NCBI GenBank assembly: GCA_963556255.1
Contig: OY744615.1
Location: 22,774,716-22,838,715, forward strand
DNA length: 64,000 nucleotides
Direction of reading: 5' to 3'
Origin: Allolobophora icterica
Taxonomy: Eukaryota > Annelida > Clitellata > Crassiclitellata > Lumbricidae
Shown here piece after piece: positions 1 to 44,033 of the stretch. Every line of letters begins with the position of its first letter. Positions within the stretch are counted from its first letter, which is position 1. The notes beneath the pieces were generated by a model. The model was not told the DNA's origin, did not search any database, and saw nothing but the letters and a program-made list of their open reading frames with translations. The position numbers were made by a program, and so were the translations under genes.

Positions 1-499
1 GTCACTAGAGGTTAGCAGATGCCCATGTGTACTGAGAAATTTATATAGCTCCATCTAGGAATAGCTCGACGATGCGGAGAAGAAGATTGTTGACAAGAAA
101 GGGCTCCACTGCAGCAGAAAGCTTTTGTTCCTAGGAGAGGAACAATGCTGACGAAATGCCTAGCGCCGAACGTATTCCCTCCTACTTGAGTGTTTACTTT
201 GGTTCAGTTTACCTTTGCGGATTTGTTTACATTTGTGCAGAGACTAAATAGCTGGGATCCGTCTCGTTTGAGGCCGAGACCTCCAGTTCTTGCATTGATG
301 TTTGGGGGAATAGAGCCTGGTTTGGGCTAAACGCATTGGTCATGTGGCAGCCTTAGACATGCGCCTTTCACCCCTCGGTTGCCTAAAGGCTGAAGCAGAG
401 CAGTTGATTGGTCGGTCTATAACGCTGTGTGGGCTTAGTCATGAAGGTCTTGATGCTAGACCTGCTTGGCCTAATACGTTGATTGTTTCACTAGAAACA
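1..499. other. No gene recognised
   Basis: No DGK N-terminal exon or other domain is recognisable. 'gtggcagccttagacatg' and neighbours look unique. Confidence 0.5.
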
Positions 500-592
500 T
501 CCGGAATCTGGCACTTGGAGTGAGGGAGGGAGGAGGGAGGAAAGAGGGAGGGAGAGAGAGAGGGAGGGAGAGAAGAAGAGAGGGAGACTGAA
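500..592. repeat. GA-rich tract
   Basis: 'gagggaggga' low-complexity purine tract. Confidence 0.85.
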
Positions 593-1260
593 TTCATTTG
601 TTTCCTTCTTTTTTTGTTTTGTTACAACCCAATGCTTTCGTCATCCTCGTTCGCTGACACGATTTTTTTTATAATCTTACTCTCGTCTCCATTATTAATC
701 ATATTTTTCTCTTTCTCATGCTCCTCGTTCTCCTCCTCATCCTCATCCTCCTTCTCTTCCTTGTCATCACGATGTCTTCATCATTATCATCATTTTCCTG
801 TTATAAGATTGTCTTCATTGCTTTTGTCTTGCATTTGTCTTGTCGACATACGAAGAGGCGTAATTCTCTTCAACTGCTGTCGGACCTTATCTGAAGAAAT
901 TGAGCAAATTTAATGAAGTAGATTGCTTGACCTTTGAGAAACCAGCACATGCCTATTCCCACGTTTCTCTGTAGGGCTCTCTGGGTTTTCGGCTCTTCTT
1001 ATTATTGCAGCTCATCTTATTTGAAATAAATAGAACTAAAGTTGGAGTTTGGATGAGTCTAAAAATATAGACAAAATAATGATTTATAATCTGTTACTAT
1101 CATAACGTGATAACGTGGCTTATATATGACGTGTAATTGCAGGTTTACTGCATACTTTTGTGTGTGCCTTAGTGTTACTAACATTGTCCTGGCAAACAAG
1201 TTCTTGCTGTATAACTTTGATATTTTTTTGTTGGGACTCGTGTGAATCTGGCCATCCATC
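593..1260. other. No gene recognised, pyrimidine-rich
   Basis: A ctcctcat-rich stretch at 640-770 keeps a 99-codon serine-rich frame open. I regard it as low complexity. Confidence 0.5.
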
Positions 1261-1442
1261 CAGGGGCATCTATCCCCCTAAGTCATTGGAGCAACTTCCC
1301 ATTTCTCCCCTCTTCTTCCTTCTCCCCCTTCCTTACCCCCCTAAAATGGTGGCGCACACACACACTGACAGATCTTCCCCCCCCCCCCCTATTTCTTGGA
1401 TGGAGCATTTGCCCCAAGGTTTCTATGGTGTAGACGCCCCTG
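1261..1442. mobile_element. hAT-like MITE, family 1 copy a
   Basis: Ends are CAGGGGCATCTATCCCCC and TGGTGTAGACGCCCCTG, an inverted repeat. Flanking 8-mers are CATCCATC and CATCCTTC (7/8). Two relatives are at 17684 and 51069. Confidence 0.8.
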
Positions 1443-1799
1443 CATCCTTCCCTAAAGGTTGCTTGGCTTTTTAAAATATACAACTGTATTTGATATATTG
1501 CCCTCCTTCCATATGTCAGAAGCGCACTCACGACCACACTAGAGAACATGGATGGGGCTGAGTAATTGCGAGTGAAGGACGTGCTAAAGGTCCCAACACA
1601 GTAACTGCCTTAACGGAGGCTCAAACCCATACTCCATGCTACAGACCGAGTGCTGTAACCAATAATTAATAAGTGCAATGTAATTTAACGTGAATCTCTG
1701 AGTGCCGCACAAAAGGTGCAGACCAACTTATTCACTTGCACTATGTCGAATCAAGTCAGCAGGAGCGATGCTGTTGGCAGTCTCAGGTGATTTGTATTG

Positions 1800-2150
1800 T
1801 AATTGTGCTTATTTATATAGCACCTCTTCAGAAAGCTCATCAGAGATGCTTGCGGCCTGATTACACAAGACTGTGATCAAACTGAATGACCTTTAACTGC
1901 TTGTGAAATAAAGGCATAGGAATTAGAAGGAAATCATGGGACAGATGGAATGGAAGCCTGCTGCAGAATGAGGGGCTGACCACTGAGATGCTTCTTTGTG
2001 GCATTGTGATGGGGTGGGGGGTAAAACCAGATAACCCTGGGTTGCAGAACAAAGAGGTCTGAGACCAGGTAGTGATGATGCTGGAATATGTGGGTCTCTC
2101 AGGTAGGATGGAGCACAGTCAGTCAGGTAGCTATGTATCACCATAGGGAT
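1800..2150 (-). mobile_element. Possible LINE 3' tail fragment
   Basis: Minus-strand frames give DCAPSYLRDPHIPASSLPGL and further fragments that recall the 'P-YL-DLL-P--P-R-LRS' tail of L2/CR1 elements, but stops and shifts are frequent. The end 'tatttatatagcacctcttc' is a motif also near SINE and LINE tails here (27660, 26300). Confidence 0.35.
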
Positions 2151-2280
2151 CCTAAACTCAGTGCCTCTTCACATTGGCAAGCAATGCAGCTCATCCCGCA
2201 TGTAGGTAGATCATTCGTACTTCAAAATCCCATCATTAGCCAAGCTTAAGGTTTAAAACAGATTGAAGTTGATTAATTAT

Positions 2281-2528
2281 TCCGAGAGACAGAGACAGAG
2301 ACAACAGAGAAAGAGACAGAGAGACAAAGAGACAGAGAAACACAGAGAGACAGACAGAGAGAGAGAGAGAGACAGAGACAGACAGACAGACAGACAGAGA
2401 GACAGGAGAGAGACAGAGACAGAGAGACACAGAGACAGACAGACAGACAGACAGACAGAGAGAGACAGAGACAGACAGACAGAGACAGAGACACAGAGAG
2501 ACACAGAGAGACAGACAGACAGACAGAC

Positions 2529-2614
<86 letters not shown>

Positions 2615-2726
2615 GGAGAGGGAGAGGGAGAGGGAGAGGGACAGGGAGAGGGAGAGGGAGAGGGAGAGGGACGGAGGGACGGAGGGAGAGAGTAGAGAGA
2701 CAGAGACAGAGACAGAGACAGAGAGG
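2281..2726. repeat. (AGAC)n/(AG)n microsatellite
   Basis: Compound purine-rich array of agacag, agag and ggagag. Upstream of DGK exon 1. Confidence 0.95.
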
Positions 2727-3130
2727 CATGCCTACGTACATGGCTTTACCATAATCCACCGTAGTGCATATCACGGTAGAAGCAGCTTTGGCGGACAGCG
2801 ACTGGTGTATAGTACGGATCGGGCGCAGATGATAAAATCCTCATTATGAGAGAGATGATTATGATGATGCACTCGACTTTAAGCCCTGAACAGAGATAGG
2901 CAGTATCTCTGCTACACCTGCTCATTCCAGTCAGTAATCTGTTTTCATGATAGGTCCCTGATATCACACAGTCATTTGCAATATACATTTAATGTAACAT
3001 GTAGCAGATCACTGTAAACAAGCTGAAAACAGTTTGCCTATATCAGTCTGTTTATGGTTGATGCTTCCTGCTCCCTGACTTCTGTGTGCACTTCTGAACT
3101 GTGGAATGGGAGCTTTGTCAACTTTCAGCT

Positions 3131-3372
3131 GTATTTATTTATTTTATTTATTTATTTCGGATATTTCTATACCGCCTCCTCAAGTCTACTACTACTCAGA
3201 GGCGCTCCCAACTACAGCATTGATACTGTGTCGGAGTTTTCACACCGAAGCGCCACGAGCAATCGCGAGTGAAGGACTTGCCCAAGGTCCGTACGCAGCG
3301 GCTAGAGTGGGATTCGAACCTGCAACCCTCCGGTCACAAGGCGCCGAACTTACCACTGAGCCACCACGCCCT
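3131..3372 (-). mobile_element. tRNA-derived SINE, family A, copy 1
   Basis: On the minus strand it begins AGGGCGTGGTGGCTCAGTGG, carrying a Pol III A box (TGGCTCAGTGG), and continues to a B box GGTTCGAATCCC. A body with 'gcgtacggaccttgggcaag' follows, then a 3' end 'ggcgctatagaaatatcc' and a (TAAA)n tail. A sense copy is at 25974-26201. Confidence 0.85.
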
Positions 3373-3527
3373 ACAATAATGTACTGTATTGTATTGTAGT
3401 GCATAAATGACCAACTGCCTCGGCTAAATGTCTAATGTATAGCATATGTGCTGTGAATGATGGTTGCTGTTTTAACTGACTCTCTGATAAGTTTTTGATA
3501 AACCTTGGTTTGCCATAACTTTTCTAG

Positions 3528-36113
<32,586 letters not shown>

Positions 36114-36559
36114 AACTCCGCCTGATCTCAGGGTAATAGACTGCAACCAGCTTTCGACCGACGTGGTGTTTCACTCTGACCGCTGGCAACGGTCACTTTA
36201 TTCCATGGAGCTTTTCTAAATGTTGCTGAAGAGACTCGACTTTGCAATTACCGTCTTTTGTCACCGTTAAAAAATGTCAACGAATTCCCTTTGTTTTGTA
36301 TTTGAACTGTAATTATTGCTTTTATAATTGTTAGTTTAATTGTTATAATCTGTCATAAGTGATATTATGATTAGTGACATTGTAACTGTATAGAAGGGAT
36401 AACATAATTATGCTATGGGTCAAAGGTTGGAAATGGTAAAAGGCCTTTTTTCCCTGGCATTCAGACTTTATGCTTCTTGTTTTAAACTGATGGGCTTTAT
36501 AGTAAATGTCGTGTAAAACCTTGACTGAAAATAAGTGATGTAATTTGTCTGAATCGATC

Positions 36560-36912
36560 TGACGATTAATGATCAGTTACATAACGGCTTATGCTCCGTC
36601 TGCCCTGATGAATTTTTGCAACCCAATTTCTTTCTTCCCTGTGAAAGCCGCCTTGCAATCTTCAGCTGACGGCCTTGTGGCTGTCCCTCATATGCGCTCT
36701 TCTATGGCACAATCCAGGAGCTTTGCCTATGTGGGCGCCTCTGCTTGGAACTGTCTCCCCTTGTTTCTCTGCCAAGAGCTTCTCTTCCAGTTCCGTAGAC
36801 GCCTGAAAACCTTTCTGCCGGTGCTGGCATTGACGCGGGTTGAAAGCGTCGCTGATCTGAGTGGCACTGTACAAGTTTTCGGTTACAATTACAAAAAATT
36901 ACAATTACTGAT
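36560..36912 (+). mobile_element. LINE 3' end fragment
   Basis: A frame reads SSMAQSRSFAYVGASAWNCL then LLFQFRRRLKTFLPVL, matching the 'R-F---AP-LWN-LP ... F---LKT-LF' tail of CR1/L2-type ORF2. It ends in 'ttacaattacaaaaaattacaattac', a LINE-like microsatellite tail. Confidence 0.6.
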
Positions 36913-37069
36913 TGTTGATGACTCCCACTTAACTACATTGTTTGATGGTGTCTTCGTAGTTCTTAGGAATGTAATAACGACAGAGTGTGGTCATAATTCA
37001 CACACTCTCAATTATTCAATCGTTCATGCACTTTGCCTGAAAGAATGAATGACTGAAGGAATGATGCAT

Positions 37070-37315
37070 GAATGATTTCATTCATTCACTCATTCTTTCA
37101 ATTCGGTCATTCATTCTTTCAAGCACTCATTCATTCACTCATTCCTTCATGCACTCATTCATTCACTCATTCCTTCATGCACTCATTCATTCACTCATTC
37201 CTTCATGCACTCGTTCATTCACTCATTCCTTGAATTCGGTCATTCATTCCTTCATGCACTCGTTCATTCATTCACTCATTCCTTCAATTCTGTCATTCGT
37301 TCTTTCATGCATGGT
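37070..37315. repeat. 'cattcactcattcc' minisatellite
   Basis: Units of 'cattcattcactcattccttcatgcact', about 28-30 bp. Confidence 0.88.
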
Positions 37316-38074
37316 GCGTGCGCCATCGGTCGAAACCTTGCGCGTAAGTCGTCTGTCTCGGCGGACTGATTTTCAAAGCCTACATCAGTCTCGAAGCCTA
37401 CCGGTACATCAGTCCGTCTCAAAGCCTACATCAGTCACACCGTAACACCGTACAGAAAATTCATGAAATTTGTTCGTTTTCACTACCTTTTCAGTCAGAC
37501 AACTCTGTTAAACCGCAACCTTTTCACAGTAAACTTTAACAGTTTTGATAAAGTTTATTTAGCAACGCAGTCATGTCAAAGATAATCGGAGTCGTTACAA
37601 AAACACGACAGAGTCCATATACTAAGCTCGGAGGTCCAAGACCGGTATGCTGGCGGCCGGCTACCCAACCAGAAAACCCCGTGGGGTAACTGGAGGTAGG
37701 TTTTTCCAATGCCCACGCAGCGGAGTTGGGTTTCCTCCCCTCCCCTGTCTTGGTTACATTTTATAGGCATAAAATAATGTCCTTGGGAAATATGTTTTTT
37801 TTACATAATAGTGCTTTAGAATGATCTTGCGCTTCTTCCATCTTCTTGATCTGTTCGTCTTCGCCTTTTTCTTTGTCTTTGTTTTCTCTCGGCGTGCGAC
37901 CGAAGCGTTTCAGTGTCCTGTGGTTCTTTGTCGGATAGACGAACAGACTAAAAGTCAGATAGGCCTAGATGGATGACTCGTCGGACGGACTCCGGGATGG
38001 ACGCTTGTACGAACGATCGTATTGACCGTCGGTCGGCTGAACGATGGGATGTACGGTCGGACGAACGGAAAGAC

Positions 38075-40200
38075 TTTTCACTGGGTTTCAGTGCATGTTT
38101 CAGGTTTCCGAGCTGTGCTCCAGGATATGGACCACTACAATTGAATCTGAAAGAAAAAGAAGATGGTCAACGTTAGCGTTGGAGGCCATTCTATCGACCT
38201 CTGTGAAGGCACATAAAAGTAAAACGATACGTTACCCACTGTGTTTCTTTACCTATCCGACCTCGAAACCTGTGATGCCCAGATGACTAGAGATTCGGAA
38301 GATGGTCGTTGGCGACTGAAAGAGTTTCCATTGGCTTCCAGTGCATGCATTAGCTCTTTTAGGCTTCGAGCTGTCGCGGTGGTGTCAAAGACGTCTGTTG
38401 CTCCAGGATCTGGATCACTAGGCCTACAATAGACTCTGAAACAAGAAGATGGTCAATGTTAGCGTTGGTGGACCATTCTATCGATCTCTGTCGGATGGGC
38501 ATATGGACGAACGGACGGCAGGATTGACGACCGATCGCACGAACTGTTCATTTTCACTTTTTAATCTTCATTTTCAATTTCATTTGTTTCTCCTTCACTG
38601 TTTTAATCCTTAGAATTTTAGTTTTCATTTTCGTTCGTATATTTTAAATTGTTGTAATTTTTATTATTTTTATTTTAATTGTAATTTTCTCTATTTTCAT
38701 TATTTCATTTCCACTTTTGTTTCATTTTCACTATTTTCGTTCTCATAATTTTTATTTCTTTAATTTCATAATTTTCAGTTTTCTTTTCATTCTCACTGTG
38801 GTTTTCATTTTCTTTTAAGACCTTCGAATGTCGTATGATCGTAGTAACGGTTGGCCGAACGGAATGACCGATGGACAGTCGTTCACAAGAACATTCAGAT
38901 GGGCGACCGGACGAACAAACTGACGAACGGTCGGATTGACAGTCGGATGGATGTGGCTGGTGACTCAACACCTTTCGCATTATCTTCCAGACCATGCATC
39001 GGGTCTTCGAGCTGTCTCGGTCATACCACAGGCAGCGGATCACTCAAATAGAATCTGGAAAAAAACAAGAAGATGGTCAGGGTTAGCGTTGGAGGCCCAT
39101 TCTATCGACCCTTCTATGGGCACATAAAAGTAGAACGATATATTACTTACTGTATTCCGTTACGTATCCGACCTCGCTGCCTGTGATGCCGAGGTGACTA
39201 AGGATTTAGACGATCGTCGCCGGCGAGTGAAATGAATTTCAATTGGCTTCCAGTAAATTCGACAGGTCTTCGAGGTGTTGCGGTCGTGGCAGAGACGCCT
39301 GTTGCTCCAAGATCTGAATCACTACAATAGATTCTGAAAGAGCAAGAAGATGGTCAATGTTAGCGTTGGAGGCCATTCTATTGACCTCTGTAAAGGCACA
39401 TAAAGATAGAACGATACGTTACTCACTGTCTTCTGTTACGCATCCAACCTCGCTAGAAGTGATGCCTAGGGATTCAGATGATCGTCACTTTCGAGTGAAA
39501 GAGTTTCCATTGTCGTCCTTGGAACTGCCTGCATCCGTTCTTCGAGGCTTTGAGCTCTAGCGGTCGTGTCTGAGACGTCTGTTGCTCCAAGATCTGGGTC
39601 ACTATAATAGACTCTGAAAGAACAAGGAGATGGTCAGTGTTAACGTTGGTGACTCATTCCATCGACTTATGTAAGGGTACATAAAGGTAGAATTCTACGT
39701 TACCCACTGTTTTCCGTTTTCCTATCCGACCTCGTTACCTGTGATTCCGAGATGACTATGGATTCGGAAGGTCGTCGCTGGCGAATGAAGGAGTTTCCAT
39801 TGGCTTCCAGTACATGCATCAGGTCTTCGAGGCTGTCGCGGCCGTGTCACAGACGTCTGTTGCTCCAGGATCTGGATCACTACAATAGACTCTGAAAGAA
39901 CAAGAAGATGGTCAGTGTTAGCGTTAGCGGCCCATTCCATCGGCCTATGTAAGGGCACGTAAAAATAGAACTCTACGTTACCCACTGTGTTCCGTTACCT
40001 ATCCCACCTCGCTACTTGTGATGCCGAGATGACTAGGGATTCAGACGATCCTCGCTGGCGTGTGAAGGAGTTTTCATTGGCTTCCAGTGCATGCATCAGG
40101 TCTTGGAGGCTGTCGCAGACGTGTCACAGAATCTGGATCACTACAAAAGAATCTGAAAGAACACGAAGATGGTCATATTGGCTTCGGAGGCCATTCTATC
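38075..40200. repeat. Degenerate satellite, ~275-bp unit, left block
   Basis: Each unit holds 'aagaagatggtcaatgttag', 'acgatacgttacccactgtg', 'ttacctatccgacctcg', 'ttccattggcttccagtgca' and 'gacgtctgttgctcc'. Unit starts near 38161, 38448, 39072, 39348, 39628, 39906 and 40168. 38500-39000 is an unrelated AT-rich interruption. No conserved reading frame. Confidence 0.88.
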
Positions 40201-41452
40201 TAGTCCCCGGCGCCGCCGCCATCCGCCGCCGCCGTTAAGCCCTCAAGTCGAAACCAGTCGTTAAGCTATCGACTGCTAGCGACTTCGTTCACTTAATATT
40301 TTGCTAAGTTATTTAATGGAAGTTTCCAAGTTTCGGTTTGACGAAGACATCAGCTGCAGGCATGAGCAACACTTACAATACAATACAATAAAATATTCAT
40401 TTGTTGTGAAAAAGAAGCTGACCTGACGCAAATTGGTACATTATAGGAGAGTTTGCTCTACTTGTAAGAGTTCTTATAGATAATACGGGGATATAGTTGT
40501 TGGTGTCTTTCTTTGGTAAAGTGAATTTATGCATTCTATTACGGAGATGGTGTTGATGAGTATGAAGAGAGGAAAATAATCAGGGTGAGAATTGTCGGGA
40601 GTTCAACCCCTAGTCATTCTTAGGACCCCAACAGCTAAGCCTTTATTACACACCCCAGGGGCTCGTTTCCAACCCCCTCAGTTGTGCTGGTGTGATTTAA
40701 CATTATCTGATTCTGACAAAGTGAAGAAATTTTCGTGGTATATCATGTATGCATTTTTGAATTTTCTCAACAAAGGAATTGATCTTGATTTGAGTCGGAC
40801 TTGCAAAACTGCTAGCGTTAAGATCTGCTTTCAAATTTTGCTGACATCAGTTTTCAAAATACGAATAAAATATTCAACTCCACATGGATCAAAGTCTAAC
40901 CCCCCAGTTTCTTCTACAATTCTCATACTGGGAATAAGTACCGGAGTACATGATTCTCGTTCTCTGCTACTGCCTGAAAGAGATAAGCATCAGGAGTTTC
41001 GGCCAACTGCTTGGCCGTAAGATCGGGTACTGCTATAAATCCTCCTCACGTCATTCGATTTATCAAGCGCTCAATTTATATTTCACGAATTGACAATAAC
41101 ATTAATTTTCACAGTCATCGGTCCGTCCCTGTCAGCATGCCCACATGAAGCGGAGCCCATATTCCCATATTGGACCCGCATAGAGCCCATATAGGTTCCA
41201 TCTAATGCCCAAGGAAATGATGGCACGGTCATTACAGCATGCGGTAAAATGCATTATATTGCTAGGTAATCAGGTATGTCCAATAGACATGCCTCATTAC
41301 CTGAGAAGTCGATAGCAAGTCGCTAAGTCAGTCGATAAGTCTAAGCGACTTAGTCAGTCGATAAGCATGCGACTTAGTCGACTGAGTCGCTAAGTCAGTC
41401 GCTAACTCATCAAGTCAGTCGCTAGCTCCTTAGCTACCGACTCCGGGTACTA
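40201..41452. mobile_element. 1.25-kb hAT-like non-autonomous element in the satellite
   Basis: Ends TAGTCCCCGG and CCGGGTACTA. Flanks are ATTCTATC on both sides, a target found in the satellite unit ('ggccattctatcgacc'). The right part holds inverted copies of 'tcagtcgataagtc'-like words and the left a (GCC)n-like stretch. No transposase frame seen. Confidence 0.85.
40581..40930. mobile_element. hAT-like MITE, family 3 copy b, nested
   Basis: Ends CAGGGTGAGAATTGT and ACAATTCTCATACTG. It shares 'aaccccctcagttgtgct' and other blocks with 35069-35422. It lies inside the larger element 40201-41452, and no clear target duplication is seen. Confidence 0.75.
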
Positions 41453-43142
41453 ATTCTATCGACCTCTGTAAAGGCACATAAACGTAAAACGATACGTTAC
41501 CCACTGTGTTCTGTTACCTATCCGACCTCGCTATCTAAGATTCCGAGACGACTAGGAATTCAGACGATCGTCGCTGGCCACTGAGAGTTTTCATTGGCTT
41601 CCAGTGAATTTGTCAGGTCTTCGAGGTGTTGCGGTCGTGTCAGAGACGTCTGTTGCTCCAGGACCTGGATCACTACAATAGAATCTGAAACAATAAGAAG
41701 ATGGTCTGTGTCTATCCCTATCACAGGTTTCAAAGGTCGGATAGGTAAAGGACCTCGGTGGGTAACGTATCGTTTTACTTTTATGTGCCCTTACAGAGGT
41801 CAGTAGAATGCCCGCTAACGTTAACATTGACCATCCTCTTGTTCTGTTGTAGTGATCCATATCTTGGAGCAATAGAGGTCTCTGACACGACCGCTGCAGC
41901 TCGAAGTCTTCGTGGGTAATGTATCGGTTTACTTTTATGTGCCCTTACAGAGGTCAATGTGCCCTTACATAAGTCGATGCATGAAGACCTGATGCGTGCA
42001 TCAGGTCTTCGAGGCTTCGAGCTGTTGCGGTCGTGTCAGAGTCGTCTGTTGCTCCTGGATCTGGATCACTACAATAGAATCTGAAGCAGCAAGAAGACGG
42101 TCAACGTTAGCGTTGGCGGCTATTCTATTGCCTCTGTAAGGAACATAAAAGTAGAACGATACGCTACCCACTGAGTTCCTTCATCTATCCGACCTCAAAC
42201 CTGAGATACCGAGAGGACTAGGGATTCGGAAGATGGTCGCTGGCGAGTGAATTTCCATTGGCTTCCAATGCAAGCATCAGTTCTTCCAGGCTTGAGCTGT
42301 CGCGGTGGTGTCAAAGACGTCTGTTGCTCCAGAATCTGGATCACTTAACAGAATCTGAAAGAACAAGAAGATGGTCAATGTTAGCGTTGATGGTTCATTC
42401 CATCGACCTGTGTAAGGGCACATTAAAGGAGAACGTTACGTTACCCACTGTGTTCCCGTTTTCGGAAGATGGTCGCTGGCGACTGAGTTTCCGTTGGCTT
42501 CCAGTGCATGCCTCAGGTCTTCGAGGCTGTCGCGGTCGTGTCAGAGACGTCTGTTGCTCCAGGATCTGGATCACTACAATAGACTCTGAAAGAAGAAGAT
42601 GGTTAATGCTAGCGTTAGCGGCCATTCTATTAACCTCTGTAAGGGCACATAAAAGTAAAACGATACGTTACCAACCGAGGTCCTTTACCTATCCGACCTT
42701 GAAACCTGTGATCCGGAGATGACCAGAGATTCGGAAGATGGTCACTGGCTACTGAGTTTCTATTGGCTTCCGGTGAATTCGTCAGGTCTTCGAGCTGTCG
42801 CGGTCGTGTCACCGACGTCTGTTGCCCCAGGATCTTCAATAAAATCTGAAAGAACAAGAAGATGGTCAATGTTTACGGTGGTGGCCCATTCCATCGACTT
42901 ATGTAAGGGCACGTAAAATAGAACTCTAAGTTACCCACTATGTTCCGTTACCTATCCGACCTCGCTACCTGTGATACCGAGATGACTAGGGACTCAGACG
43001 ATCGTCGCTGGCGAGTGAGTTTCCATTGGCTTCTAGTGCATGTATCAGGTCTTCGAGGCTGTCGCGGTGGTCTTAAAGACGTCTGTTGCTCCAGGATCCG
43101 GATCACTATAATAGAATATGAAAGAACAAGAACATGCTGTAC
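41453..43142. repeat. Degenerate satellite, right block with inverted stretch
   Basis: Same unit as 38075-40200, starting near 41699, 42095, 42369, 42598 and 42861. About 41705-41990 runs in the opposite orientation ('gggtaacgtatcgttttac', 'aacattgaccatcctcttg'), making a local inverted repeat. Confidence 0.85.
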
Positions 43143-44030
43143 GTTAGCGGTCCATGCTGTCGCCCGTCAGCATTGTACCAAGTTTCTCGGGATAGTTTCT
43201 TCCTACTGTCGGATAAACGCTAGCATAATTCAAGGTTCTGGCTTAGGACCTCTGCAGTTTCTTGCAGCAATAAAAGGTCTGAAACCTGCCCACCCTGTAA
43301 ACCGTCTACTTAAATGTGCTGACGACTGTTGTCTTTTGATTCCAGCGTCAGCCATCCTTACTACAGAGGCTGAGCTGGACCACGTTGCCAGGTAACCTAG
43401 TAACCTTAAACTTAATTGTGCCAAGTCCAAGGAACTTATAATAAGGAGACCACACTCGAAACTCTGTAACCTCCCTCCCCTTGTTTCTGGTATTGCTAGG
43501 ATCACTGAGGCGGTCTTCTTAGGAGTGACCATGACTGATTGCATCGGATTTAGTCCCCATGTTCTGCGTCTTTGTGCAAAAGCGGGCCAGTCCCTCTACG
43601 CAATCCGTTGCCTCATTGCTCATGGGCTTGGGGGGCAGCGCCTTCACGATGTCGTCCGGTCGACCACGCTCGCCCGTCTATTGTATGCCTCGCCGGCATG
43701 GTGGGGCTTTGCAAACGCTGAGCAGCGTTCGCGCCTTTGTGCGTTTGAGAGAAAGCTGGTTCGGCTAGGGTTTTTGCCAGTAAGCATTGAGCCATTTGAC
43801 GCTCTCTGTGCGAGAGCTGACAGTTCTCTCTTCTCTGCCATATTACGTAATCCCGGTCATGTCCTCCATGCCTTGCTTCCCCCAGTTAAGGCAAGTAACT
43901 ATGCGCTCCGTCCCCGCTCGCACAACCGTGAGATTCCCAAAGCTGACGCGTTGACTGAAGGAGCTTTATCACTAGAATGTTATATCTTAAGTAAAATCAA
44001 TATCTTAACTTTTTCCTTATCCCTTATCAT
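43143..44030 (+). mobile_element. LINE reverse-transcriptase remnant, frameshifted
   Basis: The frame from about 43150 carries INASIIQGSGLGPLQF, LLKCADDCCLLIPAS (the catalytic box, ADD) and ELDHVAR, then a stop. A second frame from 43525 continues with VLRLCAKAGQSLYAIRCLIA, LLYASPAWWGF and RPRSHNREIP. Together they look like the second half of a CR1/Rex-like LINE ORF2. It abuts the degenerate satellite on the left and the hairpin-rich element on the right. Confidence 0.8.
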
Positions 44031-44033
44031 ATA

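Noticed and set aside
1160..1474. 104-codon frame
   Set aside because: Overlaps a MITE (1261-1442) present elsewhere in the window. No protein motif.
2277..2774. Long SLSLSLS/RDRDR frames, and similar at 17020-17469 and 63108-63461
   Set aside because: Translations of dinucleotide and tetranucleotide microsatellites.
37068..37445. 125-codon frame FIHSFIHSLI...
   Set aside because: Translation of the 'cattcactcattcc' minisatellite.
42258..42722. 154-codon frame and similar frames in 38-43 kb
   Set aside because: Frames shift between satellite units, with stops at different places in each, so there is no conserved coding.
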